From contig CAJYTK010000001.1 of assembly GCA_913777615.1 (NCBI GenBank), positions 1 to 64,000 on the forward strand: a stretch of DNA of 64,000 bases. Direction: 5' to 3'. Numbering within the stretch: position 1 is the first letter of the stretch; every line of letters starts with the position of its first letter. The notes below the pieces were generated by a model. It was not told where the DNA came from. It saw nothing but the letters and a program-made list of their open reading frames with translations, and searched no databases. Below are positions 35,939-44,990 of the stretch, piece by piece. The DNA comes from an uncultured Agrobacterium sp. GTDB taxonomy: Bacteria > Pseudomonadota > Alphaproteobacteria > Rhizobiales > Rhizobiaceae. Made by a program: the position numbers and the translations under genes.

Positions 35939-36970
35939 ATGAATATGTTGGCATTCGCCATCAACGCTGCGGAAAAGGCACCTCTTTCCGATAGTCTGAC
36001 ACTGACCGGCATCGACTTCCTCTGCAACCGCACCAAGCGCCGACTTGAAAAGGTACCGGACGGCGACGAACTCGCCTTTGCCCGAGACATGGCGGACTTC
36101 CCGGTCGCAACCCATACGGATGAGGCCAATCGACAGCATTACGAGGTTCCGGCCGAATTCTTCTCGCTGGTCCTTGGTCCGCAGCGCAAATATTCCTGCT
36201 GCTACTATCCGAGCGACACCACAACGCTGGCAGATGCCGAAACCGCCGCCCTGGCAGAAACCGTCAAGCACGCCGATATCTACGACGGAATGGACATCCT
36301 CGAACTTGGCTGCGGATGGGGTTCGCTTTCACTCTATCTGGCGCGGCAATTTCCCAATTCCCGCATCACCTCCGTTTCAAATTCCTCCTCCCAGCGTGCC
36401 TATATCGTTGGCGAAGCCGAGCGGCAGGGTCTGACCAACCTGACCGTCATCACTGCCGACATGAATGACTTCGCGCCATCGGGCATCTACGACCGTATCG
36501 TTTCGGTGGAAATGTTCGAACACATGTCCAACTGGCGGGCGCTGTTTGAACGCAGCAACGGCTGGCTGAAGACGGATGGCCGTTTGTTCATCCATGTCTT
36601 CACCCACAAGAACCGCTCCTACCGTTTCAATCCGGACGATCCAGCCGACTGGATCGCGCATCACTTCTTCACCGGCGGTATCATGCCGGCGCACGACCTG
36701 CCGCATCGGTTTGGCGATATGTACGCGGTGGAGGCGGAGTGGCGTTGGTCCGGCACCCATTATCGCCGCACGGCCATGGACTGGCTTGCCAATTTCGACC
36801 GCGAATCTGAGCGTATCAGGCCGATCCTGCAACGGGTCTATGGAAAGGACGCCGCGCTCTGGCATCGGCGCTGGAGATTGTTTTTCCTCGCGACCGCCGG
36901 GCTCTTCGGCCACGACAAGGGTCAGGTCTGGGGCGTCGGACACTACTTGCTGAAACCGGTCGGCAAATGA
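35939..36970 (+). CDS. CFA-synthase-like methyltransferase
   Basis: A 343-residue SAM-dependent methyltransferase of the cyclopropane-fatty-acyl-phospholipid synthase family. CFA-type signatures include HYEVPAEFFSLVLGPQRKYSCCYY, motif I ILELGCGWGSLSLYLA, SVEMFEHMSNW and the late HYRRTAMDWLANFD. It adds a methyl carbon to an unsaturated acyl chain. Products in the family include cyclopropane, branched or furan precursors. GAGGAGG lies seven bases before ATG 35939; the longer frame upstream lies inside the DUF1295 gene. Confidence 0.88.
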   Translation: MNMLAFAINAAEKAPLSDSLTLTGIDFLCNRTKRRLEKVPDGDELAFARDMADFPVATHTDEANRQHYEVPAEFFSLVLGPQRKYSCCYYPSDTTTLADAETAALAETVKHADIYDGMDILELGCGWGSLSLYLARQFPNSRITSVSNSSSQRAYIVGEAERQGLTNLTVITADMNDFAPSGIYDRIVSVEMFEHMSNWRALFERSNGWLKTDGRLFIHVFTHKNRSYRFNPDDPADWIAHHFFTGGIMPAHDLPHRFGDMYAVEAEWRWSGTHYRRTAMDWLANFDRESERIRPILQRVYGKDAALWHRRWRLFFLATAGLFGHDKGQVWGVGHYLLKPVGK

Positions 36971-37524
36971 TGCCGTCCGGTCAAAATGGCAGACAAGACG
37001 CCCTCACGGCGGCCACGGTAACGGTTGCCTGGGTTATCGTCGCCAACAAGCCATTCTACCCGCCAACGATCTGGTGGGTGGTGGGCAACGGCGTCGAGGC
37101 GGCGTGGATCAGCGTCCTTTCCATGCCCTTCTTCCTCGCCATCCCGTTCATCGCCAAGCGTTCGGCACTCGCAGCAAGGATCGCACTGCCGGTCATCGGG
37201 ACGATCGATACCGTGTTCGAAACGAAACTTTTCGGCACCGGATCGGGGACCGAGCTATTCTTCGCCGCCTGCATCATGCTGGTAGCACTGTCCTTCAGGG
37301 CGAGCGAAAAACTCTGGCAGATCGGCCTGACGGGCTTCGTCTTTGCCGGCTTCCTGGCCACTCGGTATCTGATCGGCGATGCGCTTCACCTCTGGAGCGC
37401 GCAGGATCTGGGCAAACTCTTCAACCTCAATGCTTTCGCCGTCGCCTGCCTCACCGCTTTTATCGCGCTGCGCTATTCAGGCATTCGAGGCGCCGATCAC
37501 TCCTCGGGCACCAACCCGTCATAA
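36967..37524 (+). CDS. Membrane protein of lipid cluster
   Basis: A 185-residue protein with about five hydrophobic segments (VTVAWVIVANKPFYPPTIWWVVG, VLSMPFFLAIPFIAK, ELFFAACIMLVALSF and others). Its ATG overlaps the CFA-like stop by four bases, so it belongs to the DUF1295-CFA operon. I do not recognise the family. Its tail overlaps the end of a small minus-strand gene by 28 bases. Confidence 0.7.
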   Translation: MMPSGQNGRQDALTAATVTVAWVIVANKPFYPPTIWWVVGNGVEAAWISVLSMPFFLAIPFIAKRSALAARIALPVIGTIDTVFETKLFGTGSGTELFFAACIMLVALSFRASEKLWQIGLTGFVFAGFLATRYLIGDALHLWSAQDLGKLFNLNAFAVACLTAFIALRYSGIRGADHSSGTNPS

Positions 37525-37706
37525 ACTTCGAGCAGGGCTGCGGAGATTGCCGCACCCAGCGCATTTGCCGCCTCGCGAATGTCCTCCTCCTTGCCATCAC
37601 GCGATGCGATGGCAAGCTCGGAAGCCTCCACCGCGATAATCGCCTTGGCGCGCTCAATAGCCCAGAGGCCGAAATCGCCACGATTGTCGATCGATACAGT
37701 GTCCAT
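37497..37706 (-). CDS. Small conserved-looking cytosolic protein
   Basis: A 69-residue, alanine-rich acidic protein (IERAKAIIAVEASELAIASRDG, then EEDIREAANALGAAISAALLEVY), almost entirely helical. AGGAT lies five bases before the ATG. The two genes overlap tail to tail. No family is recognised, but codon use and helical periodicity look real. Confidence 0.55.
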   Translation of the reverse strand: MDTVSIDNRGDFGLWAIERAKAIIAVEASELAIASRDGKEEDIREAANALGAAISAALLEVYDGLVPEE

Positions 37707-37939
37707 TCTATCCTATCCCGTGAACGTCACTCGCCGGTATAGAACATGGATCGAAAGACACCAAGCTTGGCGCATGACTGCTATGGCGACAAGAAAACAG
37801 ACTCTTCCAACGTCAGCGGCAATAGAATACCACCCTTTAGGCGATGGAGCGGGATCAATGCCGGACGTTTGGCGTTAGGGATGGCGAGGGCCTCTCATAA
37901 ACAGCCCGCCGACAGTTACAGCATAAGGAGCTTTGTCAG

Positions 37940-39355
37940 ATGAGTCTGAAGTTTGGAACGAGCGGTTTGCGCGGTCTTTCGGAAGATTTGAAGGGTAAGG
38001 CCTCTTCCCTCTACGCCACGGCCTTTGCCCGGCACCTGCTGAACGCTGGGTTGGCGCAACCTGGCGATCCGATCCTGATCGGCCAGGATTTTCGCGACTC
38101 CAGCCCCGCCATCGCGTCAAGCTGTATCGCAGCGCTAGAGGGCGCTGGTTTGAAGCCGATCGATTGTGGCGCGCTGCCCACACCTGCCCTTGCGCTTTAT
38201 GGCCTGTCTCTCAAGGCGGCTGCGCTGATGATCACCGGCTCGCATATCCCCGCAGACCGGAACGGCATCAAATTCTACCGTCCCGATGGCGAAATCGACA
38301 AGCAGGACGAAACAGCAATTGCCGATCTGGCTGCAAACCTGAAGCAGGACGAGCTGACGGGAGAAAACGGCGCTGCCCAAACCCGTGCCACCGAAGCGAC
38401 CCGGCTCTTTTACGAGCGCAACATCGGCCTCCTGCCGGAAAAAGCGCTGCAAGGCTTGAAGATTGGCGTTTATCAGCACAGCACGGTGGCGCGGGATCTA
38501 TTTGTCGATGTACTGGCGCATTATGGCGTAGAGGTCATTGCGCTCGGTCGCTCCGAAAGTTTCATTCCGGTGGACACCGAAGCCGTCTCTCCTGAAAAGC
38601 TGGAGAAGTTGAAAGCCTGGGCGCCCGAGCATGGGTTGGACGCGATCGTATCTGCCGATGGCGATGGTGATCGACCCCTTCTGGCGGATGAAACCGGCAC
38701 ACCGTTGCGTGGCGATCTGATCGGGCTTATCACTGCCAACTTCCTGAAGGCACAGGTCGTCGTTACACCGGTTACCTCCAATTCCGGTATCGAAGCTGCA
38801 GGCGAGTTCAAAGTTGTGCGCACCAAGGTGGGTTCGCCCTTCGTCATTGCCGGAATGGCGGACGCGCTTGGCGACGGAAGCGATCGCATCGTCGGCTTCG
38901 AAGCCAATGGCGGCTTCCTGACCGGAACCCCCTTTACCCTGCATGGCAAGATCATCGCGCCGTTGCCAACCCGAGACTGCTTCCTGCCGATCCTCGCAAC
39001 GCTGCAATTGAAAGCTTTGGAGAAGAAAAAACTCTCGCAGATTGCCGCAGCCTACAGCCTGCCTGTCGCCGCAGCCGACCGCCTGCAGAATTTCGCTCAG
39101 GAGAAAAGCTCGGCGCTGATGGAGCATCTGCGTGCCTCGCGCAGCAATCTCGAGCAGTTCCTGCGCCCGGTCGGCCAAGTCCAGTCCACGAGCGATATCG
39201 ACGGGTTGCGGGTCACATTGACTAATGGCAACACCATCCACTTCCGCCCGTCCGGCAATGCGCCGGAAATGCGGTGCTATGTGGAAGCGGCCAATGAAGA
39301 CGAGGCCAATGCGTTGCTCAATCAAGGACTGGATCTGATCCGCAATTTCGGCTGA
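37940..39355 (+). CDS. Phosphomannomutase/phosphoglucomutase (alpha-D-phosphohexomutase)
   Basis: A 471-residue enzyme with all four active-site loops of the family: the phosphoserine loop MITGSHIPADRNGIKFY, the metal loop SADGDGDRPLLAD, the sugar loop FEANGGFLTG, and the phosphate loop FRPSGNAPEMRCY. The SHIP motif replaces the usual SHNP. It interconverts mannose 6- and 1-phosphate for GDP-mannose and surface polysaccharide. AAGGAG lies nine bases before the ATG. It resembles rhizobial NoeK/ManB-type enzymes. A GC-rich hairpin follows. Confidence 0.88.
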   Translation: MSLKFGTSGLRGLSEDLKGKASSLYATAFARHLLNAGLAQPGDPILIGQDFRDSSPAIASSCIAALEGAGLKPIDCGALPTPALALYGLSLKAAALMITGSHIPADRNGIKFYRPDGEIDKQDETAIADLAANLKQDELTGENGAAQTRATEATRLFYERNIGLLPEKALQGLKIGVYQHSTVARDLFVDVLAHYGVEVIALGRSESFIPVDTEAVSPEKLEKLKAWAPEHGLDAIVSADGDGDRPLLADETGTPLRGDLIGLITANFLKAQVVVTPVTSNSGIEAAGEFKVVRTKVGSPFVIAGMADALGDGSDRIVGFEANGGFLTGTPFTLHGKIIAPLPTRDCFLPILATLQLKALEKKKLSQIAAAYSLPVAAADRLQNFAQEKSSALMEHLRASRSNLEQFLRPVGQVQSTSDIDGLRVTLTNGNTIHFRPSGNAPEMRCYVEAANEDEANALLNQGLDLIRNFG

Positions 39356-39374
39356 TCCGTTCAACCCATCACCC

Positions 39375-39401
39375 GGATGCGGCGCGCAAATTGCCGCATC
39401 C
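39375..39401 (+). terminator. Hairpin after phosphomannomutase
   Basis: GGATGCGGC and GCCGCATCC form a perfect 9-bp stem with a 9-base loop, 20 bases after the stop codon. There is no U-tract; the terminator role is inferred. Confidence 0.55.
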
Positions 39402-39468
39402 ACCGCCTTTGCGATTGCGCTTTGCGTGGTTACGCGCCAGAAAGCGGATCAGACGGAGGCGGCACGGC

Positions 39469-39870
39469 TTGGCAGACGAAACGATCACTCTCTATGAAGC
39501 CATTGGTGGCGACGCGACGGTTCGCGCCCTGACGAGGCGCTTCTATGAGCTGATGGATACCCTTCCGGAAGCTGCGCATTGCCGCGCTATCCACCCGCCG
39601 GATTTGACCGGCAGCGAAAGCAAGTTCTACGATTACCTCACCGGCTATCTCGGTGGACCGCCCGTTTATGTGGAAAAACACGGTCATCCAATGCTGCGCC
39701 GCCGCCATTTCGTTGCACCCATTGGCGCAACGGAGCGCGACGAGTGGCTGCTGTGCTTCCGACGCGCGATGGATGAAACAATCGAGAACCCGAAGTTGCG
39801 CGAAATCATCTGGGGACCGGTCGAGAAACTGGCCTTCCACATGCAGAACCGGGAGGAAGGCCAGCAATGA
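39469..39870 (+). CDS. Group II truncated hemoglobin
   Basis: A 133-residue 2-over-2 globin. It starts ITLYEAIGGDATVRALTRRFYELMD, with the helix-B/C region typical of trHb group II. The heme-binding stretch is HGHPMLRRRHFVAPIG, and the C-terminal WGPVEKLAFHMQN fits. Such proteins bind oxygen or nitric oxide and help in redox or NO stress. The start is TTG at 39469, with GGAGG nine bases upstream; a longer frame from 39391 overlaps the hairpin and has an arginine-rich, unnatural N-terminus. It overlaps the DUF423 gene by four bases. Confidence 0.85.
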   Translation: MADETITLYEAIGGDATVRALTRRFYELMDTLPEAAHCRAIHPPDLTGSESKFYDYLTGYLGGPPVYVEKHGHPMLRRRHFVAPIGATERDEWLLCFRRAMDETIENPKLREIIWGPVEKLAFHMQNREEGQQ

Positions 39871-40235
39871 AAGATGGTATTTTGAGAGCCGCGACGCTGT
39901 TTCTGGGCGGCCTGATCGGCGCATCCGGCGTTGCACTTGCCGCCGCGGCCACCCACACCGGCGCCACCTATATGCTCGGCAATGCGTCTGCCATGTGTCT
40001 AGCCCATGCGCCGGTGCTGCTTGGCCTCCATCTCGGCTGGGACCGTCTTAAAACCGCCCTGCCCTCTGCCATTCTTCTGGGTCTGGGCACCGCACTTTTC
40101 GCCGGTGATCTGGTGTCGAAGCATTTCACCGGCGCAAGCCTTTTTCCCATGGCAGCACCTGCTGGCGGGCTTGGCATGATTTTCGGCTGGCTGGTGCTTT
40201 CACTTTCGGCCTTCTTCAAGACCGCGCGCGACTGA
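39867..40235 (+). CDS. DUF423 membrane protein
   Basis: A 122-residue inner-membrane protein with four hydrophobic segments and the DUF423 signatures GLIGASGVALAAAATH near the N-terminus and LFPMAAPAGGLGMIFGWLVL near the C-terminus. Its function is not known. The ATGA overlap with the truncated hemoglobin gene indicates coupled expression, a hint of a shared role in oxygen or redox physiology. Confidence 0.85.
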   Translation: MKDGILRAATLFLGGLIGASGVALAAAATHTGATYMLGNASAMCLAHAPVLLGLHLGWDRLKTALPSAILLGLGTALFAGDLVSKHFTGASLFPMAAPAGGLGMIFGWLVLSLSAFFKTARD

Positions 40236-40379
40236 CCTGACGACGAGAGCCGCCGCGGCAGGCCATCAGCGCCGGCTGCGCTAGAGACGGAACGCCGTTT
40301 GCGTAACCTCGTTATCGCTCCAACAGAGTATTCAAGCCGGCGGCGACGGACGATCGGGCTGCAATGGAGCGGGGGCTAA

Positions 40380-41636
40380 ATGACATCGAAATGGCAGTGG
40401 TGGATCAACCAGATTGTCCGGCGGATATGGTTCAGGGCCACTCTGTTTTCACTCGGAGGCGTCGCATCCGCGCTTCTCGCCGTTGCCTTTTCCTCTTACA
40501 TTCCTGCAGATCTTCCGGCGAAGATCGGCGCTGACGCTGTCGACAAGATCCTCGGCATCATCGCGTCGAGCATGCTGACGGTCACCACCTTCTCCTTGAG
40601 CACGATGGTCGCCGCCTATTCGGCAGCAACCAACAATGTCACGCCGCGGGCCACCAAGCTCGTGATGGAAGACAGCACGACACAAAACGTGCTGGCCACC
40701 TTCGTCGGCTCGTTCCTCTTCAGTCTCGTCGGCATCATCGCGCTGGCGACCGGTGTCTATGGCGACCAGGGGCGCGTCATTCTTTTCGTCGTGACGATCG
40801 GCGTCATCATTCTCATCATCGTCACTCTGCTCCGATGGATCGATCATCTCTCCCGCCTCGGCCGCGTTACTGAAACGACCGAGCGCGTCGAAAAAGCGAC
40901 CATAGAAGCCCTTCGAGCCTGGATAAAAAGTCCATGTCTCGGCGGGAAAGAACTGGAGGAGAATGATCCGAGGCTCAGCGGACCAAACATACCCGTCCAC
41001 CAGCCAAAGGTCGGCTACGTCCAGCATGTGGATGGTGGCGTGCTGGGGCAAATCTCGGAAGAATTCGACGTCGACATTGCAGTGGTGGCCATAGCCGGCA
41101 AGCTTGTTGCGCCGAATAATCCCCTGGGCTGGATCGTCGGCGATGTTGATGAAGAGGTCCAAAAGCGCATAGCCTCAGCGTTCACGATCGGCGACGTGCG
41201 GTCCTTTGACCAGGATCCCCGTTTCGGTGCTGCGGTTCTGGCTGAAATTGCGTCCCGGTCATTGTCGCAAGCGATCAACGATTCCGGAACTGCGATCGAT
41301 TTGATTTCGAGATACATGCGTGTCTTGGCCGTCTGGGATGAACACGCCGACGATATCGATGTGCAATATCCAGGTCTGCATGTCGCGCCCATCAGGCTCG
41401 AAGATGTCTTTGATGATCTCTTCATTCCGCTTGCCCGGGATGGCGCCGCGATCCTCGAAGTGGGCATTCGATTGCAGAAAGCGTTCATCACGCTTTCCGG
41501 GTTTCGCCACCCCGAGTTCAGACGCATTGCCCTTCACCATTCGAGAAGCGCAATCAAGCGTGCCGAGGCAACATCGATGATCGAAGAAGATCTGGATAAG
41601 CTCCGGCGCGTAGCAGGCCTTCTGGAAGCACCCTAA
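40380..41636 (+). CDS. DUF2254 membrane protein
   Basis: A 418-residue protein. The N-terminal third has four hydrophobic segments (LFSLGGVASALLAVAFSSYI, LTVTTFSLSTMVAAYS, VGSFLFSLVGIIALATGVYG, IGVIILIIVTLLRWIDHLSR). The rest is a soluble domain with FDVDIAVVAIAGKLVAP and RSFDQDPRFG. This matches DUF2254, predicted membrane proteins of unknown role. It stands alone, with a GGGGG element before the ATG. Confidence 0.85.
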   Translation: MTSKWQWWINQIVRRIWFRATLFSLGGVASALLAVAFSSYIPADLPAKIGADAVDKILGIIASSMLTVTTFSLSTMVAAYSAATNNVTPRATKLVMEDSTTQNVLATFVGSFLFSLVGIIALATGVYGDQGRVILFVVTIGVIILIIVTLLRWIDHLSRLGRVTETTERVEKATIEALRAWIKSPCLGGKELEENDPRLSGPNIPVHQPKVGYVQHVDGGVLGQISEEFDVDIAVVAIAGKLVAPNNPLGWIVGDVDEEVQKRIASAFTIGDVRSFDQDPRFGAAVLAEIASRSLSQAINDSGTAIDLISRYMRVLAVWDEHADDIDVQYPGLHVAPIRLEDVFDDLFIPLARDGAAILEVGIRLQKAFITLSGFRHPEFRRIALHHSRSAIKRAEATSMIEEDLDKLRRVAGLLEAP

Positions 41637-41825
41637 GCCCGAGCGACGCAGCCAGGCAACGGCACCTCTCCTACCCTCACCGGCAGTTACTTCGCTCAAG
41701 GCACGAAACTCGCGGACGACGTCGACGTTTTGGCGCGTTTTCGCCATTGAACGCCTGTCGCGTCGCTTCGGTCATTGTGAGGCCTGACGGTTGTTTCTTG
41801 CACGCAGCTTTGCGCGCAAACGCAT

Positions 41826-41855
41826 TTGACAACGCAAATCATCCCGCTACAGTAT
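41826..41855 (+). promoter_or_regulatory. Candidate promoter of binding-protein gene
   Basis: TTGACA at 41826-41831, 18-base spacer, CAGTAT at 41850-41855, about 50 bases upstream of the ATG at 41908. The -35 is perfect and the -10 weak. Confidence 0.45.
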
Positions 41856-41907
41856 GACGCAATAAGAATGCATATTCCACTACTGTGGATTAATACGAGG
41901 GAACGTC

Positions 41908-43431
41908 ATGCTTAAACGCACTCTGCTCGCAGCCTCCTTGCTGTTCTTGCCGGCCATTTCCACACCCACCCTCGCCAGCGGCGTCGTCAATGTCGCCACC
42001 ATCGGCGAACCGCCCACACTCGACCCAATGGCGTCGACGGCAGATGTGGTGGGCATGATCACGCAGCATATCTTCGAGACGCTCTTCACATTCGATGCCG
42101 AATGGAATGTCGTTCCGCTGCTGGCCGAGGGCATGCCGACGGTCTCCGCCGACGGCAAGACCTATGACATCGTCCTGCGCAAGGGCATCAAGTTCCATGA
42201 CGGCGCCACCATGACGTCGGCCGATGTCGTCGCCTCGATCGAGCGTTGGGCAAAGATCGCATCGCGCGGCAAGCAGGTCGCACCCTATCTGACTTCGGTT
42301 ACCGCCAAGGGCGATGACGCCATCCAGATCGTGCTGAACAAGCCCTATGCACCCCTGCTGTCGCTTCTGGCCTTCAACAACTCCGCCGCCGTCATCATGC
42401 CGAAGGCAAATCTTGCCGAAGACCCATTGACGAAGATCATCGGCACCGGCCCTTACATGCTGAAAGAACGCAAGGCCGACCAATATATCCAGTTGGTCCG
42501 CTTCGATGGCTACCAGTCGCGTTCGGAAGCGGCCAACGGTTTTGGTGGTGCGCGCAAGGCGATCCTCGATGAAGTCCGCTTCGTGCCGGTTCCAGATGCC
42601 AACACCCGCCTCGAAGGTGCCGTCTCCGGGCAGTTCGACTATGCCGATTCTCTACCGCCTGAAACCTTCGACCGTCTGAAGGCGTCGCAGGCCTCCGAGC
42701 CCGTGGTCTTGAAGCCCTATGGTGCGCCGGTCATGGTGATGAACACCAAGGAAGGCGTGCTTGCCAACAAGGAGATGCGCCACGCCATCCAGGCCGCGCT
42801 CAACCCGGAAGACATGCTGCTGGCCGCCTTCGGCAATCCGGAATTCTTCGCCGTCGATGGCGCGCTCTATCCACAAGGCTACACATGGCACACGGAAGAG
42901 GGCATCGAGCGCTATGGCGCGGGCGACCCCGAAGCTGCGGCAGCCATGGCCAAAAAAGCCGGCTATGACGGCGAAAAGCCAATCCGCATCCTGACCAGCC
43001 GCCAGTATGAATTCCATTACAAGATGGCGCAGGTCGCAGCCGAATATCTGAAGGCCGCCGGCTTCAAGGTCGAGCTTGGCGTGTTCGACTGGGCAACGCT
43101 CACAACCCGCCGCGCCGACCCGAAACTGTGGGATATCTTCATCACCCACGGCCCGTTCCCGCCAGAGCCGATTCTTAATGGCTGGATGTCCGACAGCTAT
43201 CCCGGCTGGTGGTCGACGCCTGCCAAGGCCGCATCAGTCGAGCCCTTCATTGCTGAATCCGATCCTGAAAAGCGCAAGGCGCTGTTCGCCGAAATCCAGA
43301 AGGTCTTCTATGAGGAAGCCCCGGTCTACAAGGTCGGTGACTTCAACGCGCTAAGTTCGAAGAAGAAGACGCTCAAGGATTTCAAGCCATCCCCCTGGCC
43401 GTATTTCTGGAATGTCAGCACCGGCAACTGA
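41908..43431 (+). CDS. Peptide/oligosaccharide ABC binding protein (SBP_bac_5)
   Basis: A 507-residue periplasmic binding protein of the DppA/OppA class. It has a signal peptide (TLLAASLLFLPAISTPTLAS), then TIGEPPTLDPMASTADVVG and YDIVLRKGIKFHDGATMTSADV, both family signatures. No permease or ATPase gene follows. Instead a GH1 glucosidase starts 87 bases downstream. SBP_bac_5 members in rhizobia also bind oligosaccharides, so this one could deliver a beta-glucoside, but that is inference. A consensus -35 lies upstream. Confidence 0.88.
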   Translation: MLKRTLLAASLLFLPAISTPTLASGVVNVATIGEPPTLDPMASTADVVGMITQHIFETLFTFDAEWNVVPLLAEGMPTVSADGKTYDIVLRKGIKFHDGATMTSADVVASIERWAKIASRGKQVAPYLTSVTAKGDDAIQIVLNKPYAPLLSLLAFNNSAAVIMPKANLAEDPLTKIIGTGPYMLKERKADQYIQLVRFDGYQSRSEAANGFGGARKAILDEVRFVPVPDANTRLEGAVSGQFDYADSLPPETFDRLKASQASEPVVLKPYGAPVMVMNTKEGVLANKEMRHAIQAALNPEDMLLAAFGNPEFFAVDGALYPQGYTWHTEEGIERYGAGDPEAAAAMAKKAGYDGEKPIRILTSRQYEFHYKMAQVAAEYLKAAGFKVELGVFDWATLTTRRADPKLWDIFITHGPFPPEPILNGWMSDSYPGWWSTPAKAASVEPFIAESDPEKRKALFAEIQKVFYEEAPVYKVGDFNALSSKKKTLKDFKPSPWPYFWNVSTGN

Positions 43432-43518
43432 GGTCAACTCTCCTCCCAAGCAAACACGTGTCCCGCAGCCCATGCGGGGCACGCCGCAAGCCTCCTTCAT
43501 CGATAATGAGCATCTGTC

Positions 43519-44847
43519 ATGACGCGTTCTTTTCCCAAGGACTTTCTCTGGGGCGTCGCCGCCTCCGCCTTCCAGACCGAAGGCGCCGTCAACAAGGATG
43601 GCCGCGGCCAGAGTGTCTGGGATGTCTATGCCCACACGCCGGGCCGCACCACCAATGGCGAGACGGCGGATATCGCCTGCGACCACTACCACCGCTATCC
43701 GGAAGACATCGGCCTGATGAGCGGTCTTGGCGTCGGCGCCTATAGACTGTCGACCGCATGGCCGCGCATTTTCCCGGAGGGGTCGGGTCAGGTGAACCAG
43801 CGCGGGCTTGATTTTTACGACCGCGTTATCGACCTTCTCCTGTATGAAGGCATCGAGCCGTGGATCTGCCTTCATCATTGGGACATGCCGGTGGCGGTGG
43901 AAGAAAAGGGCGGCTGGCGCTCGCGCGAAACCCCAAAGATCTTCGCCGATTACGCCGCGACGATTGCCCGCCACTTTGGCGACCGCGTCAAACGCTTTGC
44001 GCCCATCAACGAACCGAACGTCATTCCCTGGGTCGCCTATAATGTCGGTCGTCACGCGCCGGGCAAGCAGTCCTATGAGGACAGCCTGCAGGCCATCCAC
44101 ACGCTGAACCTCGCCCATGGTTACTCGGTCAAGGCCGTTCGCGCCGAAGCACCCAAGGCGGAAGTCGGCAACATCGTCTCGCTCGGGCCGGTGCGTCCGC
44201 ATTACGACGACGCGGCCCACGAGGAAGCCCGCATTCTGGGGGATTGCCTCTGGCGCCGCGTGACCGTCGATCCGCTGTGGCTCGGCACCTATCCAGAGCC
44301 GATCGCCAGGGAAATGGAGCCGTTCATTCTTGGCGACGACATGGCCGATATCAGCCAGACAATGGATTTCTTCGGCCTCAACCACTACAATCCCGTCTTC
44401 GTCGGACCCAACAAGAACACAACCTTCGGCGTTGCCGAGACCGCCCCACCCACCGGCATGGGTCCGCTGACCGATGTCAACTGGGTCGTCGATCCCCAGG
44501 CGTTCCTCGAACAGATCCGCGATACCAGCGAGCGCTATAACAAGCCGACCATCTACATCACCGAAAACGGCGCCTCCTATCCGGACGCGCTCGGCCCGGA
44601 TCGCAAGGTCATCGACAAGGATCGCATCGCCTATTTCGAAGGCTACCTGAACGTTCTTCTCGACGCGCTCGAAGAAGGCCACGATATCAAGGGCTATTTC
44701 GCCTGGTCGCTGATGGACAATTTCGAATGGGGACGCGGCTATTCCAAACGCTTCGGTCTGGTCTATGTCGACTACCCGACACTGCAGCGTATTCCGAAGG
44801 CGTCATATCACTGGTTGAGCGAAGTCATCCGCAGGAACGCTTTGTAG
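43519..44847 (+). CDS. GH1 beta-glucosidase
   Basis: A 442-residue cytosolic glycosidase of family GH1. The acid/base glutamate is in PINEPNVIPW and the nucleophile glutamate in IYITENGASYPD. FLWGVAASAFQTEGA at the N-terminus and FAWSLMDNFEWGRGYSKRFGLVYVDY at the C-terminus are hallmarks. There is no signal peptide. It cleaves beta-glucosides or related disaccharides after uptake. It forms a unit with the binding protein upstream and is followed by a REP-like hairpin. Confidence 0.93.
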   Translation: MTRSFPKDFLWGVAASAFQTEGAVNKDGRGQSVWDVYAHTPGRTTNGETADIACDHYHRYPEDIGLMSGLGVGAYRLSTAWPRIFPEGSGQVNQRGLDFYDRVIDLLLYEGIEPWICLHHWDMPVAVEEKGGWRSRETPKIFADYAATIARHFGDRVKRFAPINEPNVIPWVAYNVGRHAPGKQSYEDSLQAIHTLNLAHGYSVKAVRAEAPKAEVGNIVSLGPVRPHYDDAAHEEARILGDCLWRRVTVDPLWLGTYPEPIAREMEPFILGDDMADISQTMDFFGLNHYNPVFVGPNKNTTFGVAETAPPTGMGPLTDVNWVVDPQAFLEQIRDTSERYNKPTIYITENGASYPDALGPDRKVIDKDRIAYFEGYLNVLLDALEEGHDIKGYFAWSLMDNFEWGRGYSKRFGLVYVDYPTLQRIPKASYHWLSEVIRRNAL

Positions 44848-44904
44848 AAACCATGTTTCGCCACGTAGAGGTGGGCGCGATCAGCCTCAGACCTATCCTC
44901 CGTC

Positions 44905-44927
44905 ATCCTCGCCCTTGAGGCGAGGAT
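44905..44927 (+). repeat. REP-like palindrome after GH1 gene
   Basis: ATCCTCGCC - CTTGA - GGCGAGGAT, a perfect 9-bp stem followed by CCACTATTTTT. The form (GTCATCCTCG...CGAGGATCCA) resembles short palindromic repeats scattered through Rhizobiales genomes. It may also terminate the GH1 transcript. Only one copy is seen in this window. Confidence 0.6.
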
Positions 44928-44990
44928 CCACTATTTTTACGACTCGATAGTAGGAGTACCTGCAGACCTCATCCGGGGCCGCATCAGCCC

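Noticed and set aside
37746-37943. A 65-codon plus-strand frame before phosphomannomutase
   Set aside because: Overlaps the phosphomannomutase start and ribosome-binding site; no family resemblance.
43351-44682. A 443-codon minus-strand frame
   Set aside because: Antisense to the GH1 glucosidase, whose catalytic motifs are all present on the plus strand.
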